Shown here piece after piece: positions 4,709-5,946 of a DNA stretch of 5,946 bases. The translations under genes and the position numbers were made by a program. The first letter of the stretch is position 1; each line of letters begins with the position of its first letter. Origin of the DNA: Betaproteobacteria bacterium (GTDB lineage Bacteria; Pseudomonadota; Gammaproteobacteria; Burkholderiales; SG8-39). Where the stretch lies: positions 1 to 5,946 of the forward strand of contig JAOUGZ010000190.1 in assembly GCA_029865405.1 (NCBI GenBank), given 5' to 3'. The notes under the pieces are model-generated. The model did not search any database. It had not been told where the DNA came from and saw only the letters and a list, made by a program, of their open reading frames with translations.

Positions 4709-5878
4709 GTGACCCCCACGCAGCCACGGCCCGCGCGCATCCTGCCGGTCATCGTGATCGCGCAATTCGCGGGTTCCTCGATCTGGTTCGCAGGCAACGC
4801 CGTGCTCCCGGAGCTGCAGCGCGCCTGGGGCCTGCCGGCGGCGGCGCTCGGCTACGTCACCTCCGCGGTGCAGCTCGGCTTCATCGCCGGCACGCTGGTG
4901 TTCGCGTTCCTCGCGATCGCCGACCGCTTCTCGCCCCGGCTGGTCTACCTCGCCTGCTCGCTCGCGGGCGCGCTCGCCAATCTAGCCGCGTATGCGGCCG
5001 ACGGCAGCCTCTCGATGCTTCTCGTCACGCGCTTCGCCACCGGCTTCTTTCTCGCCGGCATCTACCCGGTGGGCATGAAGATCGCCTCGGGCTGGTTCCA
5101 GAAGGACCTCGGCCACGCGCTCGGGCTGCTGGTGGGCGCACTGGTGCTGGGCACCGCCTTCCCGCACCTGCTGAAGGGCCTCGGCCAAGCGTGGCCGTGG
5201 GAGACCGTGATGCTCGGGGTATCGGGCTGCGCGGCCCTCGGGGGCGTCCTGATGTACGCGCTGGTGCCGGACGGCCCGCATCTTTCGCGCGGCACGAAGT
5301 TCGACCCTACGGCGCTCGCTTCCGTGTTCCGCTCGCGCGACTTCCGCGCTTCGGCCTTCGGCTACTTCGGCCACATGTGGGAGCTGTACGCCTTCTGGGC
5401 GTTCGTGCCGGTCGCGCTCGCCGCGCGCGGCGCCGTGGACAACGTCTCCGCGTGGGCGTTCGCCGTCATCGCCGCGGGCTTCTTCGGCTGCGCCGTGGGC
5501 GGCCGCGTTTCGCTGCGGGTGGGCAGCGCACGGGTCGCGGTGGCGCAACTGGGCACCTCGGGCGCGTGCTGTCTGCTCTCTCCGCTCGTGTTCCTCGCGC
5601 CGGCGCCGGTGTTCCTCGCTTTCCTCCTCGTCTGGGGTGTGGCGGTGGTGGGCGACTCGCCGCAGTTCTCGGCCCTCAACGCCGCCAACGCGCCGCGCGC
5701 GTTCGTCGGCTCGGCGCTCACGATCGCCAACTGCATCGGCTTCGCCATCACCATCCCGGCGATCGAGCTGCTGAACGCGGCGGCGGCATGGCTGCCAGTG
5801 CAATATCTCTTTATCCTGCTCACGCCGGGTCCCGCCCTCGGGCTCATTGCGATGCGCCCGCTATTGCAGCGCGCGTAG
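4709..5878 (+). CDS. MFS family transporter
   Basis: This is a 389-residue integral membrane protein with about twelve hydrophobic segments in two halves, as expected for a major facilitator superfamily permease. The first half has spans near 11-30, 47-70, 78-97, 103-123, 136-156 and 165-187. A polar central loop runs from about 188 to 213 ([26 protein letters not shown]). The loop between spans 2 and 3 has ADRFSPR (71-77), a degenerate form of the MFS motif A (GxxxDRxGRR). The segment [20 protein letters not shown](14)[13 protein letters not shown] (111-155) resembles the fourth and fifth helices of NarK-like and related permeases. The substrate is unknown. The start is GTG 4709; no ribosome binding site is visible. 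The neighbouring genes give no clue to its cargo. Confidence 0.93.
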   Translation: MTPTQPRPARILPVIVIAQFAGSSIWFAGNAVLPELQRAWGLPAAALGYVTSAVQLGFIAGTLVFAFLAIADRFSPRLVYLACSLAGALANLAAYAADGSLSMLLVTRFATGFFLAGIYPVGMKIASGWFQKDLGHALGLLVGALVLGTAFPHLLKGLGQAWPWETVMLGVSGCAALGGVLMYALVPDGPHLSRGTKFDPTALASVFRSRDFRASAFGYFGHMWELYAFWAFVPVALAARGAVDNVSAWAFAVIAAGFFGCAVGGRVSLRVGSARVAVAQLGTSGACCLLSPLVFLAPAPVFLAFLLVWGVAVVGDSPQFSALNAANAPRAFVGSALTIANCIGFAITIPAIELLNAAAAWLPVQYLFILLTPGPALGLIAMRPLLQRA

Positions 5879-5946
5879 CCACCGCGCCACTGCTGGATTG
5901 CGTGCAGGTCATTGTTGCGCCGTGTACTATTTCCCTTCGCTGCCCG
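5879..5946. other. intergenic tail without recognisable gene
   Basis: The last 68 bases after the MFS stop contain no supported coding region. TACTAT at 5925-5930 is a possible -10-like hexamer on the plus strand (four of six matches to TATAAT). The only -35-like element, TTGCGT at 5898-5903, is 21 bases away, which is too far. A five-pair stem, GCGCG (5871-5875) with CGCGC (5883-5887), brackets the MFS stop but is too weak to call a terminator. This stretch may be the upstream region of a gene beyond the window. Confidence 0.3.

Noticed and set aside
3915..4712. 265-residue plus-strand open frame antisense to the sirtuin
   Set aside because: It is a His/Arg/Ala/Leu-rich mirror of the sirtuin codons with no motif. 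The sirtuin frame has all catalytic and zinc residues.
4692..4712. Six-codon open frame (MIASAA) ending at the MFS start, possible leader peptide
   Set aside because: It is too short, has no ribosome binding site, and its stop overlap with the MFS GTG is easily explained by chance.
3073..4797. 574-residue minus-strand open frame spanning the SDR end, SUMF1-like, sirtuin and MFS start
   Set aside because: It crosses both strands' real genes, has low-complexity Arg/Ala/Gly composition, and where it overlaps the sirtuin it is in a different frame from the clear sirtuin motifs.
1..5946. Mobile element, CRISPR array, tRNA or rRNA
   Set aside because: No terminal inverted repeats, transposase or integrase motifs, repeat-spacer pattern or tRNA cloverleaf were seen. 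The sequence is almost entirely accounted for by nine genes.

Overview
The window is a compact, GC-rich stretch of bacterial chromosome carrying nine protein genes. No RNA gene, insertion sequence, CRISPR array or phage gene is visible. GC-rich codon thirds, a proteobacterial-looking SDR and GNAT, and the paired DUF1326/DUF2182 genes suggest a proteobacterium, most likely a betaproteobacterium. That placement is inference: there is no rRNA or marker gene to confirm it.

Layout. The left edge holds the 3' end of a VOC (glyoxalase-fold) gene, coupled by an ATGA overlap to an 87-residue TPR-like protein. After a 76-base spacer with a GC hairpin and a strong ribosome binding site come two overlapping genes. 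The first encodes a soluble DUF1326 protein with a CxC-x3-CxC cysteine cluster. The second encodes a DUF2182 multi-pass membrane protein rich in Met, His and Cys. They are probably co-translated and are the best candidate for an incompletely described system here, probably one that handles a soft metal such as copper. A minus-strand GNAT acetyltransferase follows, end to end with DUF2182. A plus-strand SDR oxidoreductase starts 14 bases from the GNAT start and is followed closely by a formylglycine-generating-enzyme-like (SUMF1-fold) protein that lacks the catalytic cysteine pair. A minus-strand sirtuin then ends on the SUMF1-like gene's stop, and a plus-strand MFS transporter starts 26 bases from the sirtuin start. 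The last 68 bases hold no recognisable gene.

Architecture. Both minus-strand genes sit in the same arrangement. Each shares one CTAG tetranucleotide as overlapping TAG stops with its convergent neighbour, and each has a very short divergent gap on its other side. Seven of the nine stops are TAG, which is unusual for GC-rich DNA, although four of these are tied up in the two shared CTAG sites. No gap exceeds 76 bases.

Function. The only gene pair with a clear shared purpose is DUF1326-DUF2182. The other neighbours (GNAT, SDR, SUMF1-like, sirtuin, MFS) are individually ordinary families and do not form an obvious pathway.
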